Below, one piece after another: positions 9,720 through 21,534 of a stretch of DNA of 64,000 nucleotides. The first letter of the stretch is position 1, and each line of letters opens with the position of its first letter. The notes beneath the pieces are model-generated. The model saw only the letters and a list, made by a program, of their open reading frames with translations. It made no database searches and was not told where the DNA came from. This DNA is from Gambelia wislizenii (Eukaryota; Chordata; Lepidosauria; Squamata; Crotaphytidae), in assembly GCA_030847615.1 (NCBI GenBank), contig JAUMIR010000003.1, positions 337,781,756 to 337,845,755 of the forward strand, given 5' to 3'. A program made the translations under genes and the position numbers.

Positions 9720-12700
9720 AATAGACACTGATGGCCCCATCTAGTAACACCTTCTGGCAGGGAGTTCCATTGTTTATCTATGTATGTGTACAGTTTAACA
9801 ATGCACTTTTATCATTTAGCTTTCATGGATGACCCTGGGTTCAAGTATTATGAGAAAAGGCAAAAGGGTTCTCTTTCTCTTTTTTTGTCCTAAGCCCCCA
9901 ATACTGTAACATTTCCTCAAAAGTCATTTGTCCCAGCCCTTTTCATTGTTTTGGTTACTTTTTATCTGCACCTTTCCCATCTCTAGAATATGAATATAAA
10001 GGTGTAGTGACCCTTTACTGCATATAGTATTCCAGAAGTGGCCGCACAATAGGTTTGTATAACAATAGTATGATATTGATGGGACTGGGGACTGCAGCAC
10101 CAGCAAAATGGGTAGAACCACTTGTGGCTCGTGGGCTGGTGTGTTGCCTACTCCTGCTTTAAAGTATGAATATGACAAACATGTCAGTCATACAGGTGCA
10201 CTGTATCAGGGAGCCATGACTAGATGAAGCTCCTCTTTTCTTAAGAACAGAATTTGATATCCTGAACACAGTTGTTGCTTCCAGTTGGATGGCTCCAACA
10301 GAAAAGTAGGTGAGGTGAGACCCTCAGTGTGATGAGCAGTTGATGGATGCTGCTGAGTGAATGGGAAGAGAGCATGAGGGAGCCAATCCTAGAGCAGGTC
10401 TGGGAGGGGTTTCCTAGAGTTTGAAAGATGCGTATGATGGTTGAGAGAGTCAGTTTAAGTGGGAGTTTATGTCTGTGTGCTCTTGAGTGCAGTTGAGTGA
10501 TGACTGTGTGCAGTATGGTCTGTGCTTGAGAGTGTTGAGGCTGAATGGATTATATAGTGAGTCGAAATTAAGAGTATAAAAAAGAGTGATTGAGCCTGGC
10601 AGTTATCTAGTTTTATTATTAAGGGCTCAAAGAATATTATCTGAGCTTTTATATATAATGGTCACCACAGTGTGGGACAAAGAGATATTTAGCAATTAAC
10701 AAAGTTGGAGGCACAGTGTTGAAGCATTGCTGTTACAAACATTCAGTTAATAAATCAATCTTTGTGTTTTGTTTATAAAGTTCAGACTTGTTGTGAATTA
10801 TTTCCCTTGCTGACATCTATTAGGCACACTTACCAGTTGAGTCCACACAATCTCATATACTATCCACAGAAAGTCAGACCCCTGTCCAAAGAAGGGATAA
10901 GGAGAATCTGAAAGAAAGGTGGCAGTAGAAGTGGAGAGGAGGCCAGGCAGAAAAATTGGGTAAATTTGGCTGGTGCGTCCCCTGTTCTCCACACTCAGCC
11001 ACCAGTAGGTTCCCTTCTACGTGTTTACCCATCTGTTGCTCTGTTTGCTCTTGACTTAGCTAGTAGTGAGGGCAGGGTATGGCAAGTCACTTGCCATTTT
11101 GATTTTCCAACAGTGCTCCACAGCAATTCTACATTGGTGCTCTTGATCACTCTGGGAAAATCAAAATGGCAGGAGTCTTCCAGTCACTTCAATCATATGA
11201 CCACAGGAGTTGGGCAGACAGGTGGACCAAACAGTAGAACTAATAGCTTACTTGGATGAGTTCATCGAGATTCAAACCATGCCCTTTCTGAGTTATAGCT
11301 CACTCTGACAGCCACTATGTTACACCAGTGCTGCACAGAAGTTCCTCAACATTCCAGCTTCAATTTAATGAAAAATAAACTTTTAATCAATGAAAATTGG
11401 CTTATTTTAAAATTAACTGTTTATCTTTCTGTCTTGTGAAACAATGTTTCACTTGAGGCATCAGAATTTAAAACCCAATCCAAGGTTGTGGCTTTTTAAA
11501 AAAGACCAATAAATCAGCACAGAACACCATGATTCACGTTAATGAACAGAATGCACAAGTTTACTGTTATTCCATTTTTGATAGCAAAAATGATTTTTCT
11601 TCAACATCGCTGTTTAAACTGTGTGAAGGATTTCTCAAGGGTAACACAGTAAATAGAAATGTGCAAACCAGAATGAGTCCCCTTCTTTGTTGTCAGGAAA
11701 TTGGTTTCCAATAATCTCCAGAGGTAAAGAGTATACATTAGAAGCACACATTCAAACATCCACCATGTGTCATGTTATGCAAAATAAATGATGCATGACT
11801 ATCATTATGTGATTTGCAGAATGCACGGAAACATCTGGAATCAGTCAAGCACATCTTCTAAAAATGCAAAGGAGTGTGGTGATTTAAGAAAAAAGATGAA
11901 AAGATTAAGATAGATGCTTGCTTTTCAGTTGACACTAATATAAAAGGAGATAAAATTGTGGTTTAGAGGTAACTAGAATGAGCTGACCCTTTTGTCTGCC
12001 AGCTAGCAATATAGGCAAAACATTCTATGGCAACAAATAGAAATGTACCTACAGTGAAGATCCATGAATGCATAGGAAAACTGGAATAATTAAAAAAAAA
12101 ATCAGAGGAATCAAAATTTACTTTTACAGTTGCAAAGCCTAAATATGTAAATATTTAAGCATTGAAAGAAATTAAATGCAAGTCTTCTTTTGTCAATAGT
12201 TTTCTTTGCGATAACAGAGAAATGTTGAACATCAATGTGCAGAAATAATTCAATAGCAAAAGTTTTTAAGGCAAAAATAATCTACACCTAGCAGGTGCTG
12301 CCTCTACTCAGTTGTAGATGGTAATCCATTAAACATTTTTTCAATTTACATAGTTTTTAAAACAGGAAGCATGTGCTTGCTAGACTTTTATTAGGCTGAG
12401 AAAATGAGTAGTTAATATATGGAGAACTGTCTCTGGCTCAGCCTTGCCTAGGAGTCACACTAGAAGTCCAGCCTGTTAATCCAACATTTGCAGGAGTAGG
12501 CTCTGTTGGACACTAACTGCTAATATGAAAGTTGTCTGTACATGTTCAGAAACATTTTTACCATCCAGTGACAAGGGCTACATGGAAAGTAGGTTCTGTA
12601 ACTGAATCCTGATGAGTCCACTCTCAAAATAAGCTTCAGATAGTACAGCTATCAGAAACCAGTGGCTCCTTGTTATGCTAGTTTTTGCAGCAGACACAAA

Positions 12701-12934
12701 AGCTTAAATTTTCTGGCTGCAATCCCATTCACTGGTTGCATAACATAAAATTCTGGCAGCAAAGCTATGCTAGAATTACATAGGAACACAGCATTGTGCA
12801 AAAATTTGGCAGGTATTAGCACTGTGTAGATTGCTTGCTTGCACTTTGTGTGCACTTCTAAACACAGCAGATGTTTTTAATCAAGCAGGCTTTTAATTCA
12901 TAGATGTACGCACAGGTTTTTTATTGGGATGTGT
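9720..12934. other. No gene recognised; possible ancient LINE pieces
   Basis: No open frame here has a recognisable domain. 9960-10085 has a vague resemblance to old LINE sequence but cannot be assigned. 10600-10800 is AT-rich with polyadenylation-like AATAAA (10749-10754). The rest appears to be unique or too diverged to place. Confidence 0.45.
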
Positions 12935-13122
12935 TATTATTATTTTATTTTTTATTTTTTAAAACGTTTATATTTTTTATATAGTTTTAAATTGCTATGC
13001 TTTTAATTGTCACATTTTAATTGTAGGTTTTTATCTGTTGTGAGATGCCTTGGGTCCCATTCTGGGAGAAAGATGGCATATAAATCAAATAATAAATAAA
13101 TAAATAAATAAATAAATAAAAT
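12935..13122 (+). mobile_element. L2-like LINE 3' tail with (AAAT)n
   Basis: AT-rich 3' UTR ending GAGATGCCTTGGGTCCCATT, then GGGAGAAAGATGGCATATAAAT, followed by a (TAAA)n tract at about 13088-13121. It matches the tail at 52930-53098 and, inverted, 4040-4120. No coding part remains. Confidence 0.6.
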
Positions 13123-13552
13123 TCTGTAACGATAAAGCCAGTATATAAAAAATAGCAACTTTTCCAAGCTTTGTCACAGTTTCCAGACTGATTTTATAGC
13201 TGGTAAGAAAGAGTACCATTTGAGTTATCAGAATGCTGAGTCCAGTCTGTCTAATCTGTGATCAGTTGCCCTTGGCGTGCACTACATAAAATACCTAAAG
13301 AATTGCCAATTAATTGACTTAGGAAAGATTATCTTAGCTCAATGGGCTACATCTAAATCACATAAGTGGATTTCTGCACAGGCAAAGTGATTTTCCTTTT
13401 CCCTCTTCCCCACTGGAGCCCCCATGCAGTCCAAATATTATTCTCCACCCCTCCAGGTAAGCTTTGGAAGGGAGATACAGGAGGCTGTGGCCAGAGGCAG
13501 ATGGGAATGGAACCCTATCTGCTGGCAGTGTCCATTTTGCCTACACACAAGT
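13123..13552. other. No gene recognised
   Basis: The open frame that begins at 13366 runs into the CR1 sequence at about 13553. Its first ~62 codons do not look like CR1 and are probably chance. Confidence 0.45.
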
Positions 13553-14414
13553 GTTGGACACAATATGACAGGATCAAAATTCAGAATGACCTGGATAGAC
13601 TGGAGAGCTGGGCCAAAGCTAACAAAATGAAATTCAATACGGAGAAATGTAAAGTACTGCATTTAGGGCGGAAAAGTGAAATGCATAAATATAGGATGGG
13701 AAAGACCTGGCTGAATGAGACTACGTGCGAAAGGGATCTAGGAGTCCTAGTAGACCACAAGTTGAACATGAACCAACAGTGTGATGCGGCAGCTAATAAG
13801 GCCAATGCAATTTTGGGCTGTATCAATAGAAGTATAGTGTCTAGATCAAGGGAAGTAATAGTGCCACTCTATTCTGCCTTGGTCAGACCTCACTTAGAAT
13901 ACTGTGTCCAGTTCTGGGCACCACAATTCAGAAAGGATATTGGCAAATTTGAGCGTGTCCAGAGAAGGGCAACTAAAATGGTGAAAGGTCTGGAAACCAT
14001 GCCTTATGAGGAGAGACTTAGGGAGCTGGGTATGTTTAGCCTGGAAAAAAGACGGTTAAGAGGCGATATGATAGCCCTGTTTAAGTATTTGAAGGGATGT
14101 CATGCTGAGGATGGAGCAGGCTTGTTTTCTGCTGCTCCAGAGACTGGAACACGGAGCAATGGGTGCAAGCTCCAGGAACAGAGATTCCACTTCAACATGA
14201 GGAGGAACTTTTTGACAGTAAGAGCTGTTCGGCAGTGGAACACACTCCCTCGGAGTGTGGTGGGGTCTCCTTCCTTGGAGGTCTTTAAACAAAGGCTGGA
14301 TTGCCATCTGTCGGGGATGCTTTGATCAAGATTTCCTGCGTGGCAGGGGGTTGGACTGGATGGCGCTCGTGGTCTCTTCCAACTCTGCAATTCTATGATT
14401 CTATGATTCTATGA
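13553..14414 (+). mobile_element. CR1 LINE, 3' third of ORF2 to 3' end
   Basis: The frame is open from before the element to the stop at 14323-14325 and encodes about 257 residues of the CR1 RT C-terminal region. Landmarks are IQNDLDRLESWA, CERDLGVLVDHKLNM, ANAILGCINRSIVSRSREV, VRPHLEYCVQFWAPQ, ERVQRRATKMVKGLE and LREL-MFSLEKRRLRGD. The catalytic RT palm is missing, so the copy is 5'-truncated, but this part is intact and among the youngest LINE pieces here. The 3' end at 14390-14414 is three ATTCTATG repeats, as expected of CR1. Confidence 0.93.
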
Positions 14415-15339
14415 AAGCGTGCATTTTGTTGTTGTTGTTGCTAGAACCCATTACTCAGGTCCCCAAGAAGGCTGTACAGTATATCCACTGAACTCAGCAG
14501 GGATTACTTCTAAGAAGCCATGCACAGGGTTGCACAGTATGTTTCACATGAAGAATGAAACAATTCACTCCGTATCATGAAATATGTTACAAGATAATAT
14601 TTATGAAAGATTAGGTAAGGAAGAAATCTTCACAGATGCCCTGAAAGCCAAATCAAAACACATTTTATTACTAACACATATCAGTTCTAAACATCTTAAC
14701 ATTTAGGCTCTGTTTTGGGCATTACAACATCAGAAAACTGCAGGTGCACAAAAACGATATCATTGCTAATCCCCAGCCCCAGCTCCCTGATCGGCATTAC
14801 TATAAATGGGCATTGGACCCTATATAAGCATCCCTCCAAACTCACACTGCCAATCAAGAACTAAGGACATATGTGGTGGATCTAAATGCTGACAGAGTAT
14901 CCTGACAAATGATCACAGATTTTTTTAAAAAAAATTATTAGATAGCTGCAGGAATGCACATAGCCTATCTGCAGACATCATAGAACAGAATGCAGCATGC
15001 AATCAGAGTTTTGCTCTGCCTGTTAAACACTTTCTGTAATTTCTAGCAGGTTGCTTCAGTGAGAACTTTTGTAGAGATGATAAAGTTTTGAAAAGGAAGT
15101 TTCAAATAGGAAAACACATTGTAAATAAAAATCCTTTGCAAGTTCAATCAGAAATAAGTCCCATTTTATTTAGTGGGGCTCATTTCCAGGTAAGTGTGTT
15201 GTGTATAGAATAGCAGCCTGTCTTGAAAAGATAGCATTCAGTGCTAATATTTTGACACTGAAGAAGGAATGCTACTTCCCTATCAAAGTGTCCTTATAGT
15301 CTGTGTCCCTGCTTTCTGAGCTGATGCTTATATTAGAAA
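14415..15339. other. No gene recognised
   Basis: Contains a short (GTT)n tract just after the CR1 end (about 14427-14441) and a T/A run near 14922-14940. No recognisable repeat or gene. Confidence 0.45.
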
Positions 15340-15637
15340 CATAGAATCATAGAGTTGGAAGAGACCACAAGGGTCATCCAGTCCAACCCCCTGCCATGCA
15401 GGAATACACAACCAAAACATTCTCAACAGATGGCCATCCAGCCTCTGTTTAAAGACCTCCAAGGAAGGAGACTCCACTGTATCCCCAGGCAATGTATTCC
15501 ACTGTTGAACAGCTCTTACTCTCAGGAAGTTCTTCCTAATGTTTAGGAGGAATCTCTTTTCCTGTAGTTTGAATCCATTGCTCCATGCCCTAGTATCTGG
15601 AGCAGCAGAAAACAAGCTTGTCCCCTCTTCAATTTTT
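15340..15637 (-). mobile_element. CR1 LINE 3' end
   Basis: Starts with the inverted CR1 terminal repeat (ATAGAATCATAGAG) and reads into the end of ORF2 on the minus strand. LFSAAPDTRAWSNGF, RVRAVQQWNTLPG and SLEVFKQRLDGHL are visible. It is a short 5'-truncated copy. Frames are open in this part but it cannot encode a functional protein. Confidence 0.9.
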
Positions 15638-15739
15638 CTAGTTATTATATTGTTCTAGCCTTTTTTTGCATGTTGATATGTTTTATTTTAAAAATTCTGT
15701 TGTGGTGTTTTATTTGTGCTTTGTGGGGCGGGGGGGGGT

Positions 15740-16640
15740 GATACCTAACATTACTTGAGCAGAAGGTCAGCTGGACAATACAAGCAGGAGACAAGAATTC
15801 AGTGGCCATTGGCTCCGATTTTGGAAGGTAGTGAGTCCTTTGGAAAGTAGCGAGGTTTTAGCTTTAAGTTTAAAGGAACTATCCACAATTCTGAACTCTA
15901 TCCCCAAAACAGGTTCAGCACCTTGAATACATCCTTTAAAATTCAGGCTAATGCCCTCTTTCCCCACCCCTCATTGCTATCCCCCTGTGGATGAGATGGC
16001 CTTCTGCTTGTAAACTGGATACCACCCTTTATTTTGTTTTTGGAAACAGACCCAAAAGCTCTGTGAATAAAGGAATATAATATCTTGTAACCAAAGTAAA
16101 ATAAATACAGATAATGATTTGGTCTGTTGCTTAATTTCTGGGCTTGTCTACACGGAGGAATACAATGCGAATAGCTGCAGGGTAATGCCAACTCACAGCA
16201 GCTTTGATTTGTCTCAATGGTCTATTTGTAAGATCGCAAGCATGCAAAGCAAACCGTGTTTGGTGTTCCCACGAGCATGCCAGCAAATCAAAATGGCAGG
16301 CATGAGTGAATCGCTTGCAATTTTATTTCCCTAGGTTGCCCCTGCTGAACATTTTTTTACACAAAATACAAGGTGTGAAAGAGTGACCTTCCGCTTTAGC
16401 AAACGTACAAGAAAGAAAGAAAGAAAAAGGCTGTTTCCTTGCTGTAGCACATGATCGTTACGGGAAAAAATCCAAGATGGTAGTTCAGGGTGTTTGCTTT
16501 GTTAGCAAGGTCTGCCCCTGCACATGTCTGACCAATCATCTCCTCATATTAAGAAAGTGAATCAATTTGGTTGCTTGTTCCAATGAGCAGGAATGTGCAT
16601 TCCCCTCACTGTTTTTCAAAAAATATGGGGAAAGCCGTGA
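15740..16640. other. No gene recognised; possible end of an unresolved element
   Basis: GGGCTTGTCTACAC near 16140 resembles the terminus of the MITE at 48983-49513, but no matching right end was found. A short GAAA-rich tract lies at 16412-16428. A G-run lies near 15726-15738. Confidence 0.3.
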
Positions 16641-16863
16641 ATCATAGAATCATAGAGTTGGAAGAGACCACAAGGACCATCCAGTCCAACCCCCTGCCAT
16701 GCAGGAATATACAATCAAATCATTGCTGACAGATGGCCATCTAGCCTATGTTTTCTGACAGATGGCCATCTAGCCTATGTTTAAAAACCTCCAAAGAAGG
16801 AGACTCCACCTCACTCCAAGGCAGTGTATTTCACTTCTGAACAGTTCTTACTGTCAGGAAGGC
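16641..16863 (-). mobile_element. CR1 LINE 3' end with 29-bp tandem duplication
   Basis: The inverted CR1 terminus ATCATAGAATCATAGAG is followed by the ORF2 end on the minus strand. A 29-bp segment beginning CTGACAGATGGCCATC is duplicated in tandem (starts at 16726 and 16755), a post-insertion change not present in the other CR1 copies here. Confidence 0.85.
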
Positions 16864-18540
16864 TTTCCCCACATAGTATAAGGCATGTTTACCCCCTTTC
16901 ACAATAGGGTGAATAGATGTGGGATCCCATTGGGAAAGATCATATTCTCCTCGCATTCTGTGAGGAGTATTTTCTCCATTTAGACAATCCCTCTGTTTAG
17001 ATTTGGAAAAATCCAAAACATTCCAAAGCATAATGGGCTTGGGGGGGGCTCCCTTTTGATCTTAAGGTACAGGGAAAAGTGGCTCACTAAAGGATGTTTT
17101 TCTTTCCCTGATACTCTAGCTACATTTCCCTTTACATTTTATCCTGAAAGACAACAAAATATAGTTAATAGCACCTGACACCGTTTTAAATTGTTCCTGC
17201 CTCACTGCTATTTATAGCCTTCAAATGTTTATAGACAATCATTACGTTTGCTTCTCCCCCCATTTTTTTCAATTGGGACAAACATACAGTACTTGGTTCT
17301 CTTCATCTTTCTGTATAATGTAAGTTAATCCTTCCTGCTCCTTAATCAGTTCTGAAGCTCTTCTCTGAACTCTTTCCAATTTGATGGCATTTTGCTAGTA
17401 ATGAGGAGCTCTGGGAGTGGGAGAAGGGAGAGGCACATCTATTATACTGCTTTCCATGAGCCAGTTAGAAGACAGATGCAAGGTGACAAGTCCTTAGGTG
17501 GGATATCGGTATGATTGTCCTCAGGATACACAGTGAAAGAGAACATTCACCCAAGCCACCCACTAAAGAATTCATGAGCTGTGATGCAAGCCATCATTGA
17601 GCCACTGTGGCTAGCATACCAAGGGCAATGTTCAAGGTTACGGACTGTTGCCAGTCAGCCAGAAACTCATAGCTGTTTAGCTGCATTTCTGAAGCATGTT
17701 CATGAGTTCAGTTTTTGGTTCGGTTCAAAAAGTTCCTTTTCCATTAACTGGTTTTCCAGCTTTATGGAAATAAAAGAAGCAGGGAAAGTAAAACTGCTGG
17801 AAAATCTGAATGGTCCTCACATTTATAAGGCTGGAACCAACTTTTCCTCTCCAGAAACTTGGAGAGCCATTTGGGCTGTGGGATTCTTGGAGTGGTAGTC
17901 TACAAAAGTAACTTTTACAAACTCTGCTCTCCCAACCCCACATGTATTTTCTGAAAATACCGTCTCCTGCGAAAAAAGTGGGATTTTTTCTATTTATTAT
18001 TTTAAGGAATTGGCAATCTTATCCAACATTTTCAGAATGTACTGTACCCTACTCATCCTTATGAGCTTTAGATTTATTTCTACCTTTGTAGACCTTCTTT
18101 CTCAAGTCTTGTGTTGTTCTCAGAGGCACACCACTTCTGCAGCTCTTTGCTAGCTGCACCTTTTACAATGGCTTGGAATGAAGGCAATATAACACTGGAT
18201 TTCTCCCAAGCATTCCAAGAACTAGGAATAGTGGGGAACTGTAGAAAAGGCCTCCTGCCACTTCTTATATGAGCTGCAGTTCCTGGAATGCTATTGGAGC
18301 GATGAGATTCGGCACCACTGGGAAAAGGAAAGAACTGCAGTTCCAGGGGTGATAGTTGCTCAGAGAGCAATTCCCAATAAACTGACAAAACACCTGAATG
18401 AAATTGCCAAAGATAAAAGGTCACAATAGCACAGTTACAAAAAGTGACAATACTTGGAACAGGACACATTATCTGACTTGGCTGGTTCTTAGATTCTTGG
18501 ATAGAATCTGGATCATTTACAATCGAACACCTGGGGCTCA
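16864..18540. other. No gene recognised
   Basis: No domain seen. 17581-17898 is a 105-codon frame of unremarkable composition. 18130-18360 contains weak inverted symmetry around GGAATG/CATTCC but no clear ends. Confidence 0.45.
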
Positions 18541-18790
18541 TTTACTGGCAGTTTTCATCCTGGGGAGAAGCAAGATATCCTCATCCCAAGTTCGTCTCTT
18601 ATTGTTTACATGATTTGTCCCGGGATGAACAATATCCCGGGATTGTTGTTTACATGTCAGCCTTTTGCATGACAAAAACAAGATCCCAAGACATAGTATC
18701 CCATGTTTTTGTTTGTTTGTTTGTTTACATGAGGAAAGTTTCTGGGATTTTTTTTTAGCTGTCAGTCAAGGATGCGATTACTTGTTTTTT

Positions 18791-19050
18791 ATTTAATTTT
18801 TTAATTAGGTATTTATACCCTGCTCTTCAGCCACAAGGGCTATCAGAGCAGCTAACATATTGATAAGCAATAGCAATTTACGCATCTACACTGCATTAAG
18901 CAGTTTCCAATCTGTATTTGCTAACTGGCCCCACAAGCCGGGTACTCATTTTACCTACCAATGAAAGGATGGAAGGCTGAGTGAACCTTGGAGCCCTCTG
19001 GAATCAAACTTAATGTGGTGACTTGCAGTAGAGTATTGCCCCACCATCCT
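18791..19050 (-). mobile_element. tRNA-derived SINE (Sauria-SINE-like), copy 2
   Basis: Same element as 9441-9719 and same orientation. The (TAAA/TTAA) tail lies at its left, then GGTATTTATACCCTGCTCT, GCATTAAGCAGTTTCCAA, and AAGGCTGAGTGAACCTTGGA leading to the tRNA-like head near 19000-19045, which is more eroded here. Confidence 0.75.
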
Positions 19051-19240
19051 CTGACTCGCCATCTGCTGATTCAATTATCTGTGGTTGACAAAAGCGGCGG
19101 GGGGGAAGGAGGAGATGGCTCTGGTGGGGCTCATGGAGGTGGTGGCAGAGGCCTGGGAGGCCTCCGCAGCATGATAACAGCCACGTGGAAGAAGGGGAGG
19201 AGGACCCAGAAGTTGAGCGTGCACCCCACCCGCCCAGAGC

Positions 19241-19463
19241 GAGTGAGTGATTGAGTGTGCAAGCCAGCCAGCTAGCGAGGGAGACAGGCAGCCGCAGCCA
19301 CACTGTGGAGCCCAGTGGCAGCAGGCAAGGAAAATGGGGGCAGGGGGTGACTCCTCTTCCTCTCCCTACCCCCGTTGTCCTCATCTGCCGCTGCCAGGCT
19401 CTGCATGGCTGCGGCTGCCCGTCTTCTCCCTCACTGGCTGGCTGGCTCGCTCACGTGCTCTGC
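19241..19463. repeat. GC-rich inverted repeat (hairpin)
   Basis: Left arm 19241-19326 and right arm 19386-19463 are diverged reverse complements: GAGTGAGTG..AGCCAGCCAG..GGGAGACAGGCAGCCGCAG against CTGCGGCTGCCCGTCTTCTC..CTGGCTGGCT..CGCTCAC. The loop is about 60 bp. The flanking CTGATTCAATTATCTGTGG (19065-19083) resembles internal sequence of the pogo-like element at 27316-27569, so this may be the core of another TIR element. Confidence 0.6.
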
Positions 19464-19594
19464 CTCTGTCTCTCCTCCCTTTCTTCCATTCACAACCTTA
19501 GTGATGTATTTCCCGTGGAGTTTCCCACCACGAGCTATTGGCAGCAACAAATATTTGCTCAAGCTTCTGCATTGGTCAGTGAACATTTGCCAGG

Positions 19595-19882
19595 TTGATA
19601 GTGACTGCAATCCGCCATAACTTTTGTAGAGGTTTAATCATGGAAAGTTCAATAGCCTACTGTATGGCTATCACTGTCCTCATTCGAGGTACCATGAAAA
19701 TGCTTGCCAGAAGGAGATGTCAGGAGCATGTCAGACTGTTACATCTCCTTCTTCTCATGCAACAGATGCGACAGTACTTCTCCACCTTAGGAAGTAGGCT
19801 GTTATGTGGAATAGATACAATTAACACACCAGTGCTGTATCAGTGCTTTCACCCTTTATGCATTAACATAGTATTATGTTAA
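19595..19882 (+). CDS. Uncharacterised 95-codon frame, possible transposase N-terminal remnant
   Basis: The frame contains SIAYCMAITVLIR, then an Arg-rich turn (MLARRRCQEH) and a Leu-rich helix (LLHLLLLMQQMRQY). An Arg cluster followed by Leu-rich helices is seen near the start of some vertebrate Harbinger transposases; this is an inference from general character, not an identification. It is not followed by a recognisable DDE catalytic domain. It is probably a relic or chance frame. Confidence 0.25.
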   Translation: MIVTAIRHNFCRGLIMESSIAYCMAITVLIRGTMKMLARRRCQEHVRLLHLLLLMQQMRQYFSTLGSRLLCGIDTINTPVLYQCFHPLCINIVLC

Positions 19883-19947
19883 TGCACTAACATTATGCCT
19901 TAATATTATGCATTAACATAATGCATTATGTTATGCATTAACATAGC
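19855..19947. repeat. AT-rich palindromic minisatellite
   Basis: The word GCATTAACATA and its complement TATGTTAATGC alternate several times. 19860-19885 forms a hairpin with an 11-bp arm, and 19909-19945 repeats the motif. It could form a cruciform. Confidence 0.7.
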
Positions 19948-20589
19948 TATGATTTTTTAAAAACCTATTCTAGGTGTGAAAATATGTAAAATCGTAAAAT
20001 AAAAAGTGTATTACGATTCTACTGTGATGTTTACTATTGAATTATGAAGTGTTTCAGCTGCTTGTACATGTTGTTTAGAAGGAGCACAGCTCATGTTCAT
20101 AACTTTGAACCGATACAGTTTATGAACACCCAAGCAGCTACATTGTTGAATTGATGTTTATAATTTACAGAAAGGGGAATTTAACTGACCTAATTTTTTT
20201 TTTTTAATGGTTCCATGAGGCGGCAAAGTACAGGAAAGTAGTTATCTCCACCAGAACACCAATTGTTTACAAGACACGGATTTTTAAAATTTAAAAAGTT
20301 AATTTGTGGGATCCTATAGGTAAGGACAGAGTCTAATGGTCTTTACAAAAATATAAAAACTCGAGTTTCCACAAACTGCCTCATGGTGTTACATTGGCTG
20401 AGGGGGTTAGAAGATGTGATTGGGTTGTGCATTGCCTACTGGGGGACCCGTAGACCAACCTCCATCTGGAGAATTTCTCACAGCAGGTTGGTGCGCCAGA
20501 CTGCCTCATGTGTTCCTCTAACTGGAGGAACAGCAACTTCTTTTTGGAGGCAGCACGGTTCCTCTGGGAAAGGGGCTTCATTAGGATGA

Positions 20590-20860
20590 GCCTCCAGTGC
20601 CGGTCCAAGTTCAAAAATTTGAAGGGCCAGTTCTATCAGGCACTGGAGGCCAATAATGGAAGCCCCCAGCATTTTTCAGCAGTCTGATCATGCCCCTTGC
20701 GCCTCATCTCCACAGCTCTTTTTTCAAAAAGTTCTATATTTCTGTGGCATTTTCTCAGCTACTCCTGTATCTTCTGTTCACCCCAAATAGCGAGCAAGTC
20801 TGTTGTCTCCGCTAGGAATGCCGTGTCCACCTTTCCTTGCTCATGTACTGTTTTTGGCAT
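20590..20860. pseudogene. Split, inverted Myb/SANT-like DNA-binding domain
   Basis: The minus strand from the ATG at 20860-20858 encodes MPKTVHEQG..., then ETTDLLAIWGEQKIQE, a stop, LRKCHRNIELFEKRAVEM and GHDQTAEKC. This is the pattern of the first two helices of the trihelix/Myb-SANT-like family (conserved Trp, RN, F, A.M). The expected last part (QCRSKFKNLKGQFYQA) is instead on the plus strand at about 20601-20650. An internal inversion near 20650-20690 therefore separated the two halves. Proteins of this type act as DNA-binding partners of Harbinger transposases, though host genes also carry the domain. The stop and the inversion make it non-functional. Confidence 0.6.
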
Positions 20861-21234
20861 CCATACCACTGTCCTCTCAGGTGAAGGTGGAGGAAAACAA
20901 TGGCTGCTGAGGTTGAACATTTAAGAATCATTTGAAAAAGGGTCACTGACCCCTCCTTCTCTGAACACTGTGCCCGCCCCTGCCCACCTCAATTTCCAGA
21001 CATCACCTACGCCCGAGATATTTTGTCCTGACCTGTTCACATTTATGATTTTTTGCAACCATCCATGACTTTTTAAAAAAACATGGGACAAACTGTGGGA
21101 CAGAAAGTCCCACTTCTTGAAGGTTTTAAGGTGGCCCCCCTTTTGAAAAGCACAAGATTGTCACGATGTACAGGTGAACAACTAGAGTTCATCCCAGGAC
21201 ATTTTTGCTATGTAAACGTTCCCCTGGTAGACTG

Positions 21235-21435
21235 CAAAGGAGTCATGTAGTACCTTGGAGGCTAACAGAGAGAAAGAAGTTGGTAGCATAAACTTTTGTA
21301 GACTTAAGTCTCTGAAAGCTTATACTACCAACTTCTTCCTCTAAATTAGCCTCCAAGATACTACAAGATCCCTTTGCAGTTTCAAAGGTTCTACAAGATC
21401 CATTTGCATACTGATCCAGAATAACATGACTATGT
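21235..21435. repeat. Unnamed interspersed repeat, copy 2, plus inverted partial copy
   Basis: 21285-21435 matches 139-262. 21241-21290 is a partial copy in inverted orientation (GGAGGCTAACAGAGAGAAAG against CTCTAAATTAGCCTCC), so the locus is a small foldback. Non-coding. Confidence 0.5.
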
Positions 21436-21534
21436 CTTTGTATTGTACCACTGGTAGGCTGTGAAACAGAGGTAATGGTTTTACTCATAAGGATGAGGGG
21501 AAAACAATATTTCCATAAGAAAATGAAAGATCAC

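Larger units (their letters stand above)
18541..21225. mobile_element. Probable PIF/Harbinger-type transposon relic
   Basis: Imperfect inverted ends: GGGGCTCATTTAC..CAG and, from the right, GGGGAACGTTTACATAGCA, each followed by a TCCTGGG motif. Inside are a broken Myb/SANT-like domain (20590-20860), an arginine- and leucine-rich frame that could be a transposase N-terminus (19595-19882), a SINE (18791-19050) and a GC-rich hairpin (19241-19463). Autonomous PIF/Harbinger elements encode a DDE transposase and a separate Myb-like protein, which fits. No DDE domain or clear target duplication is visible, so the call is tentative. Confidence 0.4.

Noticed and set aside
13366..13552. N-terminal extension of the long frame at 13366-14325
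   Set aside because: Not CR1-like and read into CR1 by chance; no domain of its own.
16139..16160. GGGCTTGTCTACAC as the end of a second TAG-type MITE
   Set aside because: No complementary right end within several kb.
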